From: JBOGWP01 sp050693875
Lineage (GTDB): Bacteria > Actinomycetota > CADDZG01 > JAHWKV01 > JBOGWP01
Assembly: GCA_050693875.1 (NCBI GenBank)
Contig: JBOGWP010000206.1
Span: 1-5,825 of the forward strand
Direction of reading: 5' to 3'
Length of the DNA: 5,825 bases
The position numbers and the translations under genes were made by a program. Below, one piece after another: positions 5,728-5,825 of this stretch (within the stretch, counting starts at the first letter, position 1; each line of letters opens with the position of its first letter). The notes beneath the pieces were generated by a model that was not told where the DNA came from, did no database searches, and saw only the letters and a program-made list of their open reading frames with translations.

Positions 5728-5733
5728 TATAAT
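5728..5733 (+). promoter_or_regulatory. -10 element (TATAAT) placed for a leaderless metK transcript
   Basis: A perfect TATAAT ends seven bases before the metK GTG at 5741, so transcription is predicted to begin at or within a base of the start codon. The intervening CCCGCCC contains no ribosome-binding site, which fits a leaderless mRNA. No -35 hexamer is recognisable. Confidence 0.6.
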
Positions 5734-5740
5734 CCCGCCC

Positions 5741-5825
5741 GTGAAAGGCCGTTATCTCTTCACCTCGGAGTCAGTCACCGAGGGTCATCCCGACAAGCTG
5801 GCGGATCGCATCTCCGATGCGCTCC
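5741..5825 (+). CDS. metK: S-adenosylmethionine synthetase, N-terminal fragment (3' end outside window)
   Basis: The first 28 codons are visible, followed by one base of the next. They read (V/M)KGRYLFTSESVTEGHPDKLA and then DRISDAL, the highly conserved N-terminus of methionine adenosyltransferase. The GHPDK segment contains the active-site His and Asp that contact ATP/methionine. The enzyme makes S-adenosylmethionine from methionine and ATP in the cytoplasm. The GTG start is set by distance to LFTSESVTEGHPDK, which in relatives begins within about five residues of the start, and by the lack of any other start in the 40-bp gap after the RDD gene. No ribosome site precedes it; the TATAAT box seven bases upstream suggests leaderless translation. 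Confidence 0.95.
   Translation, partial: MKGRYLFTSESVTEGHPDKLADRISDAL

Overview
The window is high-GC DNA (G/C dominates third codon positions) and almost certainly comes from an actinobacterium. The strongest evidence is mihF, a nucleoid protein gene confined to Actinobacteria, in its usual order mihF-gmk-rpoZ-coaBC with metK just downstream. The lineage within the phylum cannot be fixed from sequence reading alone; an uncultured or deep-branching group is possible.

Layout. The left edge (2-169, + strand) holds the last 55 codons of a protein that looks like an IS transposase C-terminus. It ends in a hairpin plus T-run, with a second hairpin just beyond. On the - strand, 222-2336 is a large multi-pass membrane sensor histidine kinase (about ten TM segments, PAS, HisKA, HATPase) with no response regulator beside it. 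The divergent gap of about 155 bp (2337-2491) contains a perfect TATAAT box for mihF, a GC-rich inverted repeat in the kinase leader and a possible short leader ORF.

From 2492 rightwards everything is on the + strand. mihF, gmk and rpoZ are stacked with overlapping ends, followed after 54 bp by coaBC. After a hairpin and about 106 bp comes an RDD-family membrane protein. The window ends in the first codons of metK, which appears to be transcribed as a leaderless mRNA from its own TATAAT box.

How the genes fit together. mihF (chromosome architecture), gmk (GMP to GDP), rpoZ (RNA polymerase omega), coaBC (coenzyme A synthesis) and metK (S-adenosylmethionine synthesis) form a housekeeping cluster common in this phylum. 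In many actinobacteria the pyrimidine genes (carAB, pyrF) lie upstream of mihF; here a divergent sensor kinase and an IS-like remnant occupy that place. The RDD gene is an insertion between coaBC and metK. The most notable oddity is gmk: its reading frame has no ATG, GTG or TTG upstream of the P-loop, and the best-placed start is an ATA overlapping the mihF stop codon. I see no convincing new multi-gene system; the points of interest are local.
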